DNA of 24,285 nucleotides from CALXSC01 sp035470525 (lineage in GTDB: Bacteria > Pseudomonadota > Alphaproteobacteria > Rickettsiales > UBA1997). Below the pieces are notes generated by a model. The model saw only the letters and a list, made by a program, of their open reading frames with translations. It searched no databases and was not told the origin of the DNA. Made by a program: the position numbers and the translations under genes. The stretch is taken from NCBI GenBank assembly GCA_035470525.1, contig DATIQT010000100.1, positions 1-24,285 on the forward strand, read 5' to 3'. This document shows, piece by piece, positions 15,371 to 22,919 of this stretch; positions within the stretch are counted from its first letter, which is position 1; every line of letters begins with the position of its first letter.

Positions 15371-15558
15371 TATAGTCAAACAACTTTCACTTAACCACCA
15401 ACTAAACCTAACTTTTGCTTTAATCACCCTTCGTCGCTTTAAAATTTTATTGTCTCACCGTATTAAGTTATACGCTATCGCAATAAAATTTTAAATCTCC
15501 TCGTATATTTTTGCAAAAGCGGTTTATTTAGTGGTTAAGTGAAAGTTGTTTGACTATA
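15371..15558. mobile_element. MITE-like element, ~188 bp, long terminal inverted repeats
   Basis: It begins TATAGTCAAACAACTTTCAC (15371 on) and ends with the reverse complement (to 15558). The outer 28 bp are a perfect inverted repeat, and the arms continue imperfectly for about 78 bp each around a ~28-base centre. It contains no coding frame. TA at both outer ends is compatible with a TA target duplication, as made by Tc1/mariner-IS630 type transposases. A second copy starts at 24213 with one mismatch over about 71 bp in the opposite orientation, showing the unit is repeated in this genome. Confidence 0.85.
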
Positions 15559-15639
15559 AAAGATAATTGCCTATTTCTGGTAATATTTTTATTGACTTAT
15601 ATTTTATAAAATGTAATTATACCAAGCAGAAATTTATAT

Positions 15640-15714
15640 TGGGCTGTCGCCAAGTGGTAAGGCAACTGGTTTTGATCCAGTCATACGATGGTTCGAATCC
15701 CTCCAGCCCAGCCA
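15640..15714 (+). tRNA. tRNA-Gln (anticodon UUG)
   Basis: A 75-nt cloverleaf with acceptor TGGGCTG / CAGCCCA, discriminator G and encoded CCA, T-arm GTTCGAATC, and an anticodon arm ACTGG-TTTTGAT-CCAGT giving TTG. It starts 81 bp after the MITE-like element and ends 30 bp before exoD. Confidence 0.96.
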
Positions 15715-15744
15715 TTTCTATTACATTTAATCGAAGTTTAAATT

Positions 15745-16386
15745 ATGCAAGAAAATAACAAAAACCAAGATAATACTCAAGATACTAAATTAGAAAGTGC
15801 TTCGAATATTTTAAATAGAATCTATGATAAACATATAGAAGATAATATAAAAATCGGTGTCTTGTTAAAATCAGTTGATAGTGGTGGTTTTGCATTATTA
15901 AATTTAATATTTAGTATTATAATTGTGGTTCCAACGCCACCTCCAATAGCTACAATTAGTTCTTTAATTATAATATTCTTTTCTATTCAAATGATTATTG
16001 GTTTAAAGGAAGTTTGGTTACCAAAATTTATAACAGAAAAAAGTATAAAAAGAACAACATTAGCACTAATTGTTGGAAAATCATCTTTATATTTATCGAA
16101 ATTAGAAAAATTTACTAGAAGAAGACTAACGTTTATGAATTCTGATATTGCTGAGAAAATTATAGGACTTATTTTGTTTGTATTAGCAGTAGTATCTTTA
16201 ACTCCAATAATATTTGCCAACTCTATACCAGGATTAGCAATAATTATGATTTCATTCGGATTATTAAATAAAGATGGGCTTATCATAATATTAGGCTTTG
16301 CTACTGGCTTTGTAGGAATTTTTATTGCTTGGTTAATACTAGCTTTTGGACAAACATTAGTTTTTAAAATATTAGGTTTATTATGA
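15745..16386 (+). CDS. exoD: ExoD family membrane protein
   Basis: Polytopic inner-membrane protein of the ExoD family, known from exopolysaccharide-related mutants of rhizobia; the biochemical role is not established. It has 213 aa: a hydrophilic N-terminus (1-40), then LLNLIFSIIIVVPTPPPIATISSLIIIFFSIQMIIGLKEVWLP, matching the family's Pro-rich turn between two membrane segments and the W-LP motif. Two further hydrophobic segments follow in SLTPIIFANSIPGLAIIMISFGLLNKDG and the C-terminal part. The ATG lies 30 bp after tRNA-Gln, which suggests shared transcription. The next gene is convergent. Confidence 0.85.
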   Translation: MQENNKNQDNTQDTKLESASNILNRIYDKHIEDNIKIGVLLKSVDSGGFALLNLIFSIIIVVPTPPPIATISSLIIIFFSIQMIIGLKEVWLPKFITEKSIKRTTLALIVGKSSLYLSKLEKFTRRRLTFMNSDIAEKIIGLILFVLAVVSLTPIIFANSIPGLAIIMISFGLLNKDGLIIILGFATGFVGIFIAWLILAFGQTLVFKILGLL

Positions 16387-16436
16387 AGTTAGATTTCAAA
16401 AATAAGCATTGTTTATATAAATTTTGATAAAAGCGT

Positions 16437-17249
16437 TTAATAAGTTTTTATACATATTACATCAACTATTGAATCTTTTATATTATATTTTTTATTACCA
16501 AAATTAAAATTACCATCTATTATGGAATATGGTATTTTTATATTATCAAAAAAATTTTTTAAAGGTTCAACACCATTAACAAAATAAATTTTTTGTATAT
16601 TTGATTTTTTTAAAAGATTATTTTCATTAATTTTATTAGAAAAATCATTACCAATATTTTTAATAATACCTAATAAAATATAATTTTCATTGAAAACTGG
16701 CATACCTAATAATGCATTTTTTTTGGCTGTATTATTTACAGAAATAAAAAAATTTGAATTAATAGAATCTAAAATTTTTCCTTGTTTAAAATCAAAATAT
16801 CCACCTTTATTTAATGTTCTTGGAATAATAACAGTTTTATCAATTTTATAATCAAAGTTATTAATATTTAATAAAGCATATGAACTTAATCTATCTTCAT
16901 TTCTCTTTGTTCCTAATACTGCAATATCTAAAATAGAATTACTTTTAACTAATATAGCTTGAAAAGTATTTTGTTTATTTATTATAAATATTTTTCCCAT
17001 AATATTACTATGTTTACCGATACAAATATTATCTAGTAAACTTTTATTTATAACTACATTATGATTATTTATAGCGACACCACTACCAACATAAACAGCA
17101 TTTTCTATATTGTTTGGTATTTTATCTGTTTTGAAATTATAATTCCTATATATATTTATAAAACAAATAATCAAAATAATAAAAAATATTATCCAATATT
17201 TATAATAAATTGTAAAAAAATTGTGTTTTATGTCTTTAAATTTTATCAT
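16437..17249 (-). CDS. Membrane-anchored trypsin-fold pseudoprotease
   Basis: A 270-aa protein with one membrane segment (about residues 17-35) and a periplasmic domain laid out like a trypsin-like (S1C) peptidase: VGSGVAINNHNVVINKSLL (54-72) where active members have GSGF...TNxHVV, SILDIAVLG (105-113) where they have DLAVL, and LLGMPVFNENYILLGII (180-196) where they have NSGGPVF...GI. Asp108 is kept, but the His position is Ser70 and the nucleophile Ser position is Leu181, so it should not cut peptides. A C-terminal element NFFDNIKIPYSI...VDVICI resembles the short FL..GV.Y domain that I associate with some alphaproteobacterial trypsin-like proteins. The start overlaps the preceding small gene by 14 bp. 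It is the last gene of the pilus/secretion-like set. Confidence 0.65.
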   Translation of the reverse strand: MIKFKDIKHNFFTIYYKYWIIFFIILIICFINIYRNYNFKTDKIPNNIENAVYVGSGVAINNHNVVINKSLLDNICIGKHSNIMGKIFIINKQNTFQAILVKSNSILDIAVLGTKRNEDRLSSYALLNINNFDYKIDKTVIIPRTLNKGGYFDFKQGKILDSINSNFFISVNNTAKKNALLGMPVFNENYILLGIIKNIGNDFSNKINENNLLKKSNIQKIYFVNGVEPLKNFFDNIKIPYSIIDGNFNFGNKKYNIKDSIVDVICIKTY

Positions 17250-17391
17250 TAAGTCTCCTAAAATAAGTTTTTAAAGGGAATATTTGAAGAAAAATATCTA
17301 TAAACATAGAAAATGTACAAATTAAATATACTAAAATTATTATATAAAACTTTTTAAAAAGTAAATTAAAAGAATAAATTATCAAATCCAT
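17236..17391 (-). CDS. Small single-pass membrane protein
   Basis: A 51-aa frame starting at ATG 17389-17391: a short N-terminus, one long hydrophobic segment (about residues 14-35, FYIIILVYLICTFSMFIDIF) and a basic tail FRRLNDKI. It is not recognised. The support is arrangement: it starts 26 bp inside the 3' end of the preceding gene and ends 14 bp inside the next, and it fills a gap of about 115 bp that would otherwise break a compact operon. A longer version from TTG 17424 is possible. The ribosome-binding site is weak. Confidence 0.5.
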   Translation of the reverse strand: MDLIIYSFNLLFKKFYIIILVYLICTFSMFIDIFLQIFPLKTYFRRLNDKI

Positions 17392-18058
17392 TTGAAGACT
17401 TTTCCATTGGTTTTTTAGTTTCAACTAGTTTTTCTTCAATAATTTGTGTTTCTTTAATTTTACCCTCTATAATTTGATTTGTTATAGGTAAAAATGATTG
17501 GTTTGGACTTAAAGAAAATATAAGAGTTATTTTATCATCTTTTACTGAATAATTAGATTCTGGTATTATTTTGTTTGGATTAATAACTTCCCATTGATTT
17601 ATATCAAAAGTCCAAGCTAATTTAACTAAAGAAGGAAATACTTCTAATACCTTAATTTCATCACTATTATTATTTAGATTAGTTATTTTGTTTCCATTAA
17701 TCCAAATAGACCAATTATTTTTTGAACCATACATTATTGAATTTAAATAAATATAAATATTTCCACTTCCAAAATTAAAAAGACTTTTCTGTTTTGCTTC
17801 TAATTCCTGCATTAACTCCGGCTGGAGGATACCAGTTGAATCCTTAAATTCACTTAAATATTTTAATCTTGGAAAAGTTTTTAATATTTTATTAATATCA
17901 TCTATTGAAAACATTATAGAATTATAATTTTTATAATAATCATTAGATATTTTTGTATTAGTACTAACTGATTTTGGTTGTTCAACTAAAACATTATCTG
18001 CAAATGAATTATTTGTCAAAAAAATAATAAAACCTATAAATAACAATTTTTTTATCAT
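17366..18058 (-). CDS. Secreted GspB/PilP-like periplasmic protein
   Basis: A 230-aa protein with a cleavable signal peptide (1-20, ending NSFA). The middle part IYIYLNSIMYGSKNNWSIWINGNKITNLN (101-129), followed by IKVLEVFPSLVKLAW (135-149), matches the small beta domain shared by GspB, GspC-HR and PilP proteins: a strand with Y, an INGxxI turn, then a strand ending in the V-L-W pattern. That domain links the inner-membrane platform to the secretin. The last 30 residues are Glu/Lys-rich and probably flexible. It lies 5 bp after the PilO-like gene. The assignment is by motif and by neighbours, so moderate. Confidence 0.6.
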   Translation of the reverse strand: MIKKLLFIGFIIFLTNNSFADNVLVEQPKSVSTNTKISNDYYKNYNSIMFSIDDINKILKTFPRLKYLSEFKDSTGILQPELMQELEAKQKSLFNFGSGNIYIYLNSIMYGSKNNWSIWINGNKITNLNNNSDEIKVLEVFPSLVKLAWTFDINQWEVINPNKIIPESNYSVKDDKITLIFSLSPNQSFLPITNQIIEGKIKETQIIEEKLVETKKPMEKSSNGFDNLFF

Positions 18059-18063
18059 AAATA

Positions 18064-18732
18064 TTACTTTGCTTCTAAACCATATAATCTAATTTTAATT
18101 TCGCCTTCAACAGCAGTAACTATATTACCGTTATTAAGTGTTTTTATAAAATCATCATTTATTCTATTTGTTCTTTTTAAATTAATTTCTTGAATAATAA
18201 TAAAATAATTTAGATCCTTCTTTAAATTATCTAAAAAATTTAAAACATCAATATCAGTAATTGAATTAAATTTTATTGTAACAAACGTAGTAAAAACTTT
18301 AATATTCTGTTTTTCAAAAATTCCACCAGTTAATATTAATGGTGAAAAGTTCATTGAAACTTCAATCAATTTACTATCTTTAGCAATTTGCATAATTTTT
18401 CCATAAGCAACAGAAGTATCAATCCCTTTTAATTCTTTTTGTTCTTTAGAAAATTGTTCGTTCCATATTTTTATATAATTTTTAGCTGCTATAGATTTAT
18501 TTATAATATTATTAATTTGTAGAGAAATATTTGAATTTTGTTTTTTTAAAATGGTAATTCTCTGTTGCAAAAATTCTTTTCTTTGAGAATAAAAAAGCAC
18601 TATTCCTAAAAATAAAATTAAACAAATTATTAAAATAGAAGAATAAAAAATAATTGAATAGAATAATTTTTTTACTTTTCTATTATCTTTTTTCTTAGCA
18701 ATTTCTATTTGTTTTTTTTCTTCTATATGCAT
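18064..18732 (-). CDS. PilO/GspM-like inner-membrane protein
   Basis: A 222-aa protein with the PilO/GspM layout: a basic cytoplasmic N-terminus (1-23), one membrane segment (about 24-48), a coiled coil (about 50-80, QRITILKKQNSNISLQINNI), then a periplasmic alpha/beta domain ending in strand IKIRLYGL. Such proteins pair with PilN/GspL in the inner-membrane platform of type IV pili and type II secretion. The start shares its region with the stop of the GspL-like gene (ends at 18732), so the two are translationally coupled. The sequence itself is too divergent for certainty; order and topology carry the call. Confidence 0.65.
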   Translation of the reverse strand: MHIEEKKQIEIAKKKDNRKVKKLFYSIIFYSSILIICLILFLGIVLFYSQRKEFLQQRITILKKQNSNISLQINNIINKSIAAKNYIKIWNEQFSKEQKELKGIDTSVAYGKIMQIAKDSKLIEVSMNFSPLILTGGIFEKQNIKVFTTFVTIKFNSITDIDVLNFLDNLKKDLNYFIIIQEINLKRTNRINDDFIKTLNNGNIVTAVEGEIKIRLYGLEAK

Positions 18733-20246
18733 TAATTCTTTTCTATAACCTCTATTTTAATTGGATAAGTAAAATAATTCTTATTAAAATCCATATTAGT
18801 TGGCATAATATCAATAAAAATTAAATCTGATTTATAAATATTTTTTAATCTAGCATTTAATTCTTTATATTTTAAAAGCAATTTATTAACATCACCTTCA
18901 GAATTTAACAAACTCATATTATATGTTATTTTAATATTCATTTTATTAGAAATATTTTCATACTCAAAATTATTCATTACCCATTTTAATTCATAAACCA
19001 AACCAGCATCATCTTCAGCTAAATAAAATTTTTCAAAACTTTTTTTAGGATTCTTAAAATTAGTATCTATAACATCTTTTACAGAACCTATATCTATAAT
19101 TTTATCAACATCCTTTGTTTCCATACCAAATTCTTGTTTAGATTTATTTTGTAATATTTCTTTATTATCAATTAATTGTTTTGTTAAAGAAGAAATAATA
19201 GTATTATATTTAAAATCCATAATACCAACAATAATACCAGTAATAATACAAATTAAAAAGAACAACCAAATAAATTTTTTAAAAATATAAGAAAAAATAG
19301 TTAAATTGAAAATAGTATTAATTATCTTATTACCAAGCCTAACTCTATTTTTATTATTCATTATAAAAAAACCAAGAATTTGATCTGTAAAAATCTCATC
19401 TCTATCAAATCCCTTTTCTATTTTTAAAGCTTTTGCAATCTCATAAGGTGAAAAACTAAAAACCTTTGCATCTTCAACTTTTAAATCTTTTACTCTTACT
19501 TTTTCTTCATCTGGTATAGAAGTTATAATAGCCAAATTATCAAATGTAAAATTACTATCAAATCTTCTAATATATTCACTAGTTCTAATTATATCATTTT
19601 TTATATGTTCAGATAAATCGCCATGATTTGTTTCATTGTTACTAACTTCAACGGAAATTAATCTGGTAAAAGCCAAATTATTGTTATAAATAACAACCTG
19701 TCTTAAATCACTAACTTTATTATTAAAAGTTATTAGAATCCATTTATTTTTCTCTTTTATAAACTCTTTAGCACCAACAGATAACATCAATTTTTTAGTA
19801 GCTTCAACAATTTCTAATGGCATTAAATAAATTCCGAGCAAATTGTTTTCTAATGTTTCAAAATATTCAATCCATTCTTTCAATGGGGAATCTATACTTG
19901 CAGAAACAAATAAAAAAACACTTTTTTGATCTACACGATTTTTGTATAAAAATTTTTTATATTTTAAATCACTTTTCGGTATTTCATTTTCAAATCGCCT
20001 ACCAGCAATTCTATTTAAATCAAAATAATTTAAATCTGGAAAAATTTTATAATTATAATTTTGTGCAACCGTATCAAGCACAATATATGAATCATATTTT
20101 TTATATTTGAAAAAAAACTTATTAATATTTTCTATAGTATCTTGATTTAATCCTTCAAAAAATGCTTGATCCGAAATAACATTACCACTCTTTAGGGATA
20201 AAATAACCCCTTTACTTCCTAAATTTATGATAATGACTTTTTTCAT
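18732..20246 (-). CDS. GspL-like / PilM-PilN fusion protein
   Basis: A 504-aa protein. Residues 1 to about 320 form a cytoplasmic actin-like domain of the PilM/GspL type: VIIINLGSKGVIL at the N-terminus, YIVLDTVAQNYNYKIFPDLNYFD, WILITFNNKVSDLRQVVIYNNNLAFTRLI. A single membrane segment follows (about 322-342). The periplasmic part (343-504) starts as a coiled coil and ends in a ferredoxin-like pattern, as PilN or the GspL C-terminus does. Type IV pili normally encode PilM and PilN separately; one chain is the type II secretion (GspL) arrangement. AGAGGA lies upstream of the ATG. It follows cdsA by 70 bp on the same strand. No ATPase, secretin or pilin gene is in the window. Confidence 0.65.
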   Translation of the reverse strand: MKKVIIINLGSKGVILSLKSGNVISDQAFFEGLNQDTIENINKFFFKYKKYDSYIVLDTVAQNYNYKIFPDLNYFDLNRIAGRRFENEIPKSDLKYKKFLYKNRVDQKSVFLFVSASIDSPLKEWIEYFETLENNLLGIYLMPLEIVEATKKLMLSVGAKEFIKEKNKWILITFNNKVSDLRQVVIYNNNLAFTRLISVEVSNNETNHGDLSEHIKNDIIRTSEYIRRFDSNFTFDNLAIITSIPDEEKVRVKDLKVEDAKVFSFSPYEIAKALKIEKGFDRDEIFTDQILGFFIMNNKNRVRLGNKIINTIFNLTIFSYIFKKFIWLFFLICIITGIIVGIMDFKYNTIISSLTKQLIDNKEILQNKSKQEFGMETKDVDKIIDIGSVKDVIDTNFKNPKKSFEKFYLAEDDAGLVYELKWVMNNFEYENISNKMNIKITYNMSLLNSEGDVNKLLLKYKELNARLKNIYKSDLIFIDIMPTNMDFNKNYFTYPIKIEVIEKN

Positions 20247-20316
20247 ATAAACATTTTATCCTCTTAACAACAATATTTTATATTTTAAAAAAAGCTACAA
20301 AAATTTATAATTTTCA

Positions 20317-21102
20317 TTAAAAAATTGAATTAGAAAATAAAACCAACAATCCTATAATAGGAGCTGTTAATGTAAAACCATCAAGTCTATCCATAATTCC
20401 ACCATGTCCAGGTATTAAATTTCCACTATCTTTCACATTAAAATGTCTTTTAAATTTAGATTCTAATAAATCACTAACTTGTTCTAAAACAGCTAAAAAC
20501 GCACTAAGAATAATAAAAAATAAAGCTCCCTCTTTAAATAATACAGAACATAATAATCCAATAAACATACTTATTACAACACCACCAGCTAAACCCGACC
20601 ATGTTTTCTTGGGACTTATAGTTGGTGCTAGTTTTGGTCCACCGAAAGTTTTTCCAACAAACATAGCTGCAGTATCTGTTCCCCAAACAACCAAAAATAA
20701 CCATAGTATTATATCAGTACCATTAGGTATTCCTCTAAGATACATTAAAGAAAAAGTCGGTAATAAAATATAACCAAGGCCTAAAAATCTCCATCTATTA
20801 GTTTCATCATCTTCTGATTTTGCAATTGAAATCCATTCAAAAGCCATCAAAACCGCAACAGTCAATAAAAATAAATTAAATATCACTGCAGAGCTATAAA
20901 GTACAATTATTGCTAATACAGATAAAATAATAGAAGGTATAATCCTTTTTCTAAGATATTCAGGTATAAAATCTAAAACTTTCTCAGAAAATTTCTTAGT
21001 TTCTCCTTCAATATCTTTAATTTTTTCTCCAACCTCCTCAAAAACACCTTGAGCCTCTTTCACATTCTTAATCTTAATCTTGTTTTTTAGTTGTTCCACC
21101 AT
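20317..21102 (-). CDS. cdsA: Phosphatidate cytidylyltransferase
   Basis: Integral membrane enzyme that makes CDP-diacylglycerol from phosphatidic acid and CTP, the precursor of all bacterial phospholipids. The full CdsA signature is present at about 215-241: SKFKRHFNVKDSGNLIPG followed by HGGIMDRLD. WGTDTAAMFVGKTFGGPKLAPTISPKKTWSG is also typical. The ATG at 21100-21102 has a purine-rich GAGGGAAAGAAG box; a longer frame to GTG 21141 is less likely. An unusual charged, helical extension of about 45 residues precedes the first membrane segment (LRKRIIPSIIL). The gene overlaps the uppS 3' end by 29 bp. dxr and rseP, which often follow, are absent. Confidence 0.95.
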   Translation of the reverse strand: MVEQLKNKIKIKNVKEAQGVFEEVGEKIKDIEGETKKFSEKVLDFIPEYLRKRIIPSIILSVLAIIVLYSSAVIFNLFLLTVAVLMAFEWISIAKSEDDETNRWRFLGLGYILLPTFSLMYLRGIPNGTDIILWLFLVVWGTDTAAMFVGKTFGGPKLAPTISPKKTWSGLAGGVVISMFIGLLCSVLFKEGALFFIILSAFLAVLEQVSDLLESKFKRHFNVKDSGNLIPGHGGIMDRLDGFTLTAPIIGLLVLFSNSIF

Positions 21103-21799
21103 ATCTTCTTTCCCTCTTTTCAAAATTATTAATAATTTCACTTAACAGATCTTTGTCAAATGCTGGCCAAAATCTATCAGCAAAAAAAAACTCAGAATAA
21201 GCCATTTCCCATAACAAAAAATTACTTACTCTATTAGTGCCACCCGTTCTAATTATTAAATCTGGATCTACAATATTACCATAATACAGATTATTCCTAA
21301 ATGTCATTTCATCAATATCATCAATATTAATAATACCATTTTTTACTTGTTTGCATAGTCTTTTTGTAGCATCTAAAATTTCTCTTCTACCTCCATAATT
21401 AAACGCAACATTCACTTGTAAAACAGTCTTATCTTTAGTTTCTAATTCTAACTTTCTAATATCTTCTATAATATCTCTATCAACTCCATCTTCAACGCCA
21501 ATCCACTTAATTTTTACACCTTTTTCTAAAAAATCATCTCTTTTAGACTTTAAATATCGTCTTAATAAAGACATAATATTATCTATTTCAGACTTTTCTC
21601 TTTTCCAATTCTCAGTTGAAAAAGCAAAAAGTGTCAAACATTTTATACCTAATTCTATACACCAATCAACAACATCACTTAGTCTTTTTGCTCCTTCCTC
21701 ATGTCCTTCTCTAACAGTCTTTGTCATTTGTTCTGCCCATCTTCTATTACCATCCATAATAATAGCTAAATGATTTAATCTATTCACTCCGTCTTGCAT
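21074..21799 (-). CDS. uppS: Isoprenyl transferase (undecaprenyl diphosphate synthase)
   Basis: Cis-prenyltransferase that builds the C55 lipid carrier for peptidoglycan and surface glycans. IMDGNRRWA (catalytic Asp16), GHEEGAKR, FAFSTENWKR, VAFNYGGRREI and DPDLIIRTGGTNRVSNFLLWEMAYSEF are all recognisable. The acidic residue common just before R-x-SN in RTGGE..R.SN is Thr here, a variation; the later YSE acidic residue is kept. At 241 aa it is normal. The ATG at 21799 is 6 bp after the frr stop, with a GAAGG/AGAG region before it. Confidence 0.96.
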   Translation of the reverse strand: MQDGVNRLNHLAIIMDGNRRWAEQMTKTVREGHEEGAKRLSDVVDWCIELGIKCLTLFAFSTENWKREKSEIDNIMSLLRRYLKSKRDDFLEKGVKIKWIGVEDGVDRDIIEDIRKLELETKDKTVLQVNVAFNYGGRREILDATKRLCKQVKNGIINIDDIDEMTFRNNLYYGNIVDPDLIIRTGGTNRVSNFLLWEMAYSEFFFADRFWPAFDKDLLSEIINNFEKRERRYGGTTKKQD

Positions 21800-21805
21800 A
21801 CCACT

Positions 21806-22354
21806 CTATACCTTCATAATCTCATTTTCTTTTACTAAAATCATTTCATCAATTTTTTTAATATAATCATCGGTCAAAGTTTGAACTTTGTTTTCAAATC
21901 TTTTAATATCATCTTCAGAAACACCATCTTTTTTCTTTTTCGCATTATCTAAAGCATCTCTTCTATCATTTCTTATAGAAATTTTCTTATCTTCACCATA
22001 TTTTTTAACAAGTTTTACAAATTCTTTTCTTCTCTCTTCTGTCAATTTTGGCACATTAATTCTTATAATCATACCATCTACTTTCGGTGTAAAACCCAAA
22101 TTAGCATTAGTAATAGCTCTTTCAACAGCATTAACCATAGCTTTATCCCAAGGCTGGATAGAAATAGTAGAAGCATCAGGAACTGATACATTAGATATTT
22201 GATTCAAAGGAACAAAATTTCCATAGGCTTCAACTCTAATTGTATCCAATAAATTAGGGTTTGCTCTTCCAGTTGTTACACTATTTAAGTCTTTTTTTAA
22301 AGCTTGGATTGTTCTTTCCATACTATCTTTTGCCACACTAAATATAATATCCAT
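21806..22354 (-). CDS. frr: Ribosome recycling factor
   Basis: Frees ribosomes from mRNA after termination, with EF-G. The 182-aa sequence matches throughout: MERTIQALKKDLNSVTTGRANPNLLD, the hinge and head region VEAYGNFVPLNQISNVSVPDASTISIQPWD, and the basic C-terminal helices KLTEERRKEFVKLVKKYGEDKKISIRNDRRDA. The ATG at 22352-22354 is preferred over TTG 22360. No clear ribosome-binding site was seen. pyrH, the usual upstream partner, is replaced by a promoter region and tRNA-Thr. It leads the frr-uppS-cdsA run. Confidence 0.97.
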   Translation of the reverse strand: MDIIFSVAKDSMERTIQALKKDLNSVTTGRANPNLLDTIRVEAYGNFVPLNQISNVSVPDASTISIQPWDKAMVNAVERAITNANLGFTPKVDGMIIRINVPKLTEERRKEFVKLVKKYGEDKKISIRNDRRDALDNAKKKKDGVSEDDIKRFENKVQTLTDDYIKKIDEMILVKENEIMKV

Positions 22355-22386
22355 TTTCAATTATAAATTAATAATAATTAATTCAT

Positions 22387-22414
22387 AATTTAAACAATTT
22401 TATTAAAGTGTCAA
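22387..22414 (-). promoter_or_regulatory. Candidate promoter for frr-uppS-cdsA and the genes after it
   Basis: On the minus strand a consensus TTGACA (22409-22414) lies 16 bp from TAAATT (22387-22392), about 33 bp before the frr ATG. It is the best -35 box I saw in the window. It probably drives the run from frr down to the pseudoprotease gene, since gaps on that strand never exceed 70 bp. Confidence 0.5.
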
Positions 22415-22512
22415 CAGAAAAGAATAATAACAAGCAATTTCGTTAATCTTAAAATACAATTTTTTTACCTTTTATTTCAAATTAACCTAATAATTATAAT
22501 AAAAAGATTCAA

Positions 22513-22587
<75 letters not shown>

Positions 22588-22682
22588 ATAGGTAAAATGT
22601 ACAGATATTTTAATAATAATCAATAGACCTCCTGCAAATAAAATTTTTCCTCAAAAAATAATTTCTACAAAAAGACAAGGAT

Positions 22683-22743
22683 ATTTCAAAGTATTTAATA
22701 GAAATAGTATACTTATACATTTCGTTGTTAAATACTTCGAAAT
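22683..22743. repeat. 61-base near-palindrome at the IS left edge
   Basis: Outer arms ATTTCAAAGTATTTAA (22683-22698) and its complement with one mismatch (22728-22743), and inner arms GAAAT and GTAT pairing around a 4-base loop, would fold almost the whole stretch. The left arm begins with the same ATTTCAAAGTA that ends the IS on the right, so it may be a leftover end of another IS copy. Confidence 0.6.
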
Positions 22744-22837
22744 TCCAAGGGTGTTGCTTGTTTTCGCACTTCACTTCGTTCAGTGGAAAGACTGCACCTT
22801 CCCCGCGAGGAACGCGCACTACTGTCCCATTAAAATT
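22733..22837 (+). repeat. IS left inverted repeat
   Basis: It begins TACTTCGAAATTCCAAGGG and ends CCCATTAAAATT. It is the reverse complement of 24112-24214 apart from a few substitutions and a 2-base gap in the AACGCGCACT section. Confidence 0.9.
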
Positions 22838-22919
22838 CAAAAAAAATTGAATCAATATTTGATTATATTGATTCAACTTGCTAAAAGATATTTTAGAGAC
22901 TCAAATTTCAGTAAAAATT

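Larger units (their letters stand above)
22588..22919. other. Gene-free stretch between tRNA-Thr and the transposase
   Basis: It holds a possible tRNA-Thr promoter (minus strand, TTGATT then TACATT 16 bp on), a 61-base near-palindrome (22683-22743) and the IS left inverted repeat (22733-22837). A perfect minus-strand AGGAGGT near 22626-22632 has no gene behind it. The minus frame 22610-22876 is only the inverted repeat translated and is not a gene. Confidence 0.5.

Noticed and set aside
15371..15558. CRISPR-like or riboswitch-like structure
   Set aside because: The stretch is one long inverted repeat with no regular direct repeats or spacers; a second copy elsewhere fits a mobile repeat better.
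15567..15758. Plus-strand 63-aa frame
   Set aside because: It reads through tRNA-Gln and stops inside exoD in another frame.
22610..22876. Minus-strand 88-aa frame
   Set aside because: It is the translation of the IS inverted repeat and flanking palindrome, not a conserved protein.
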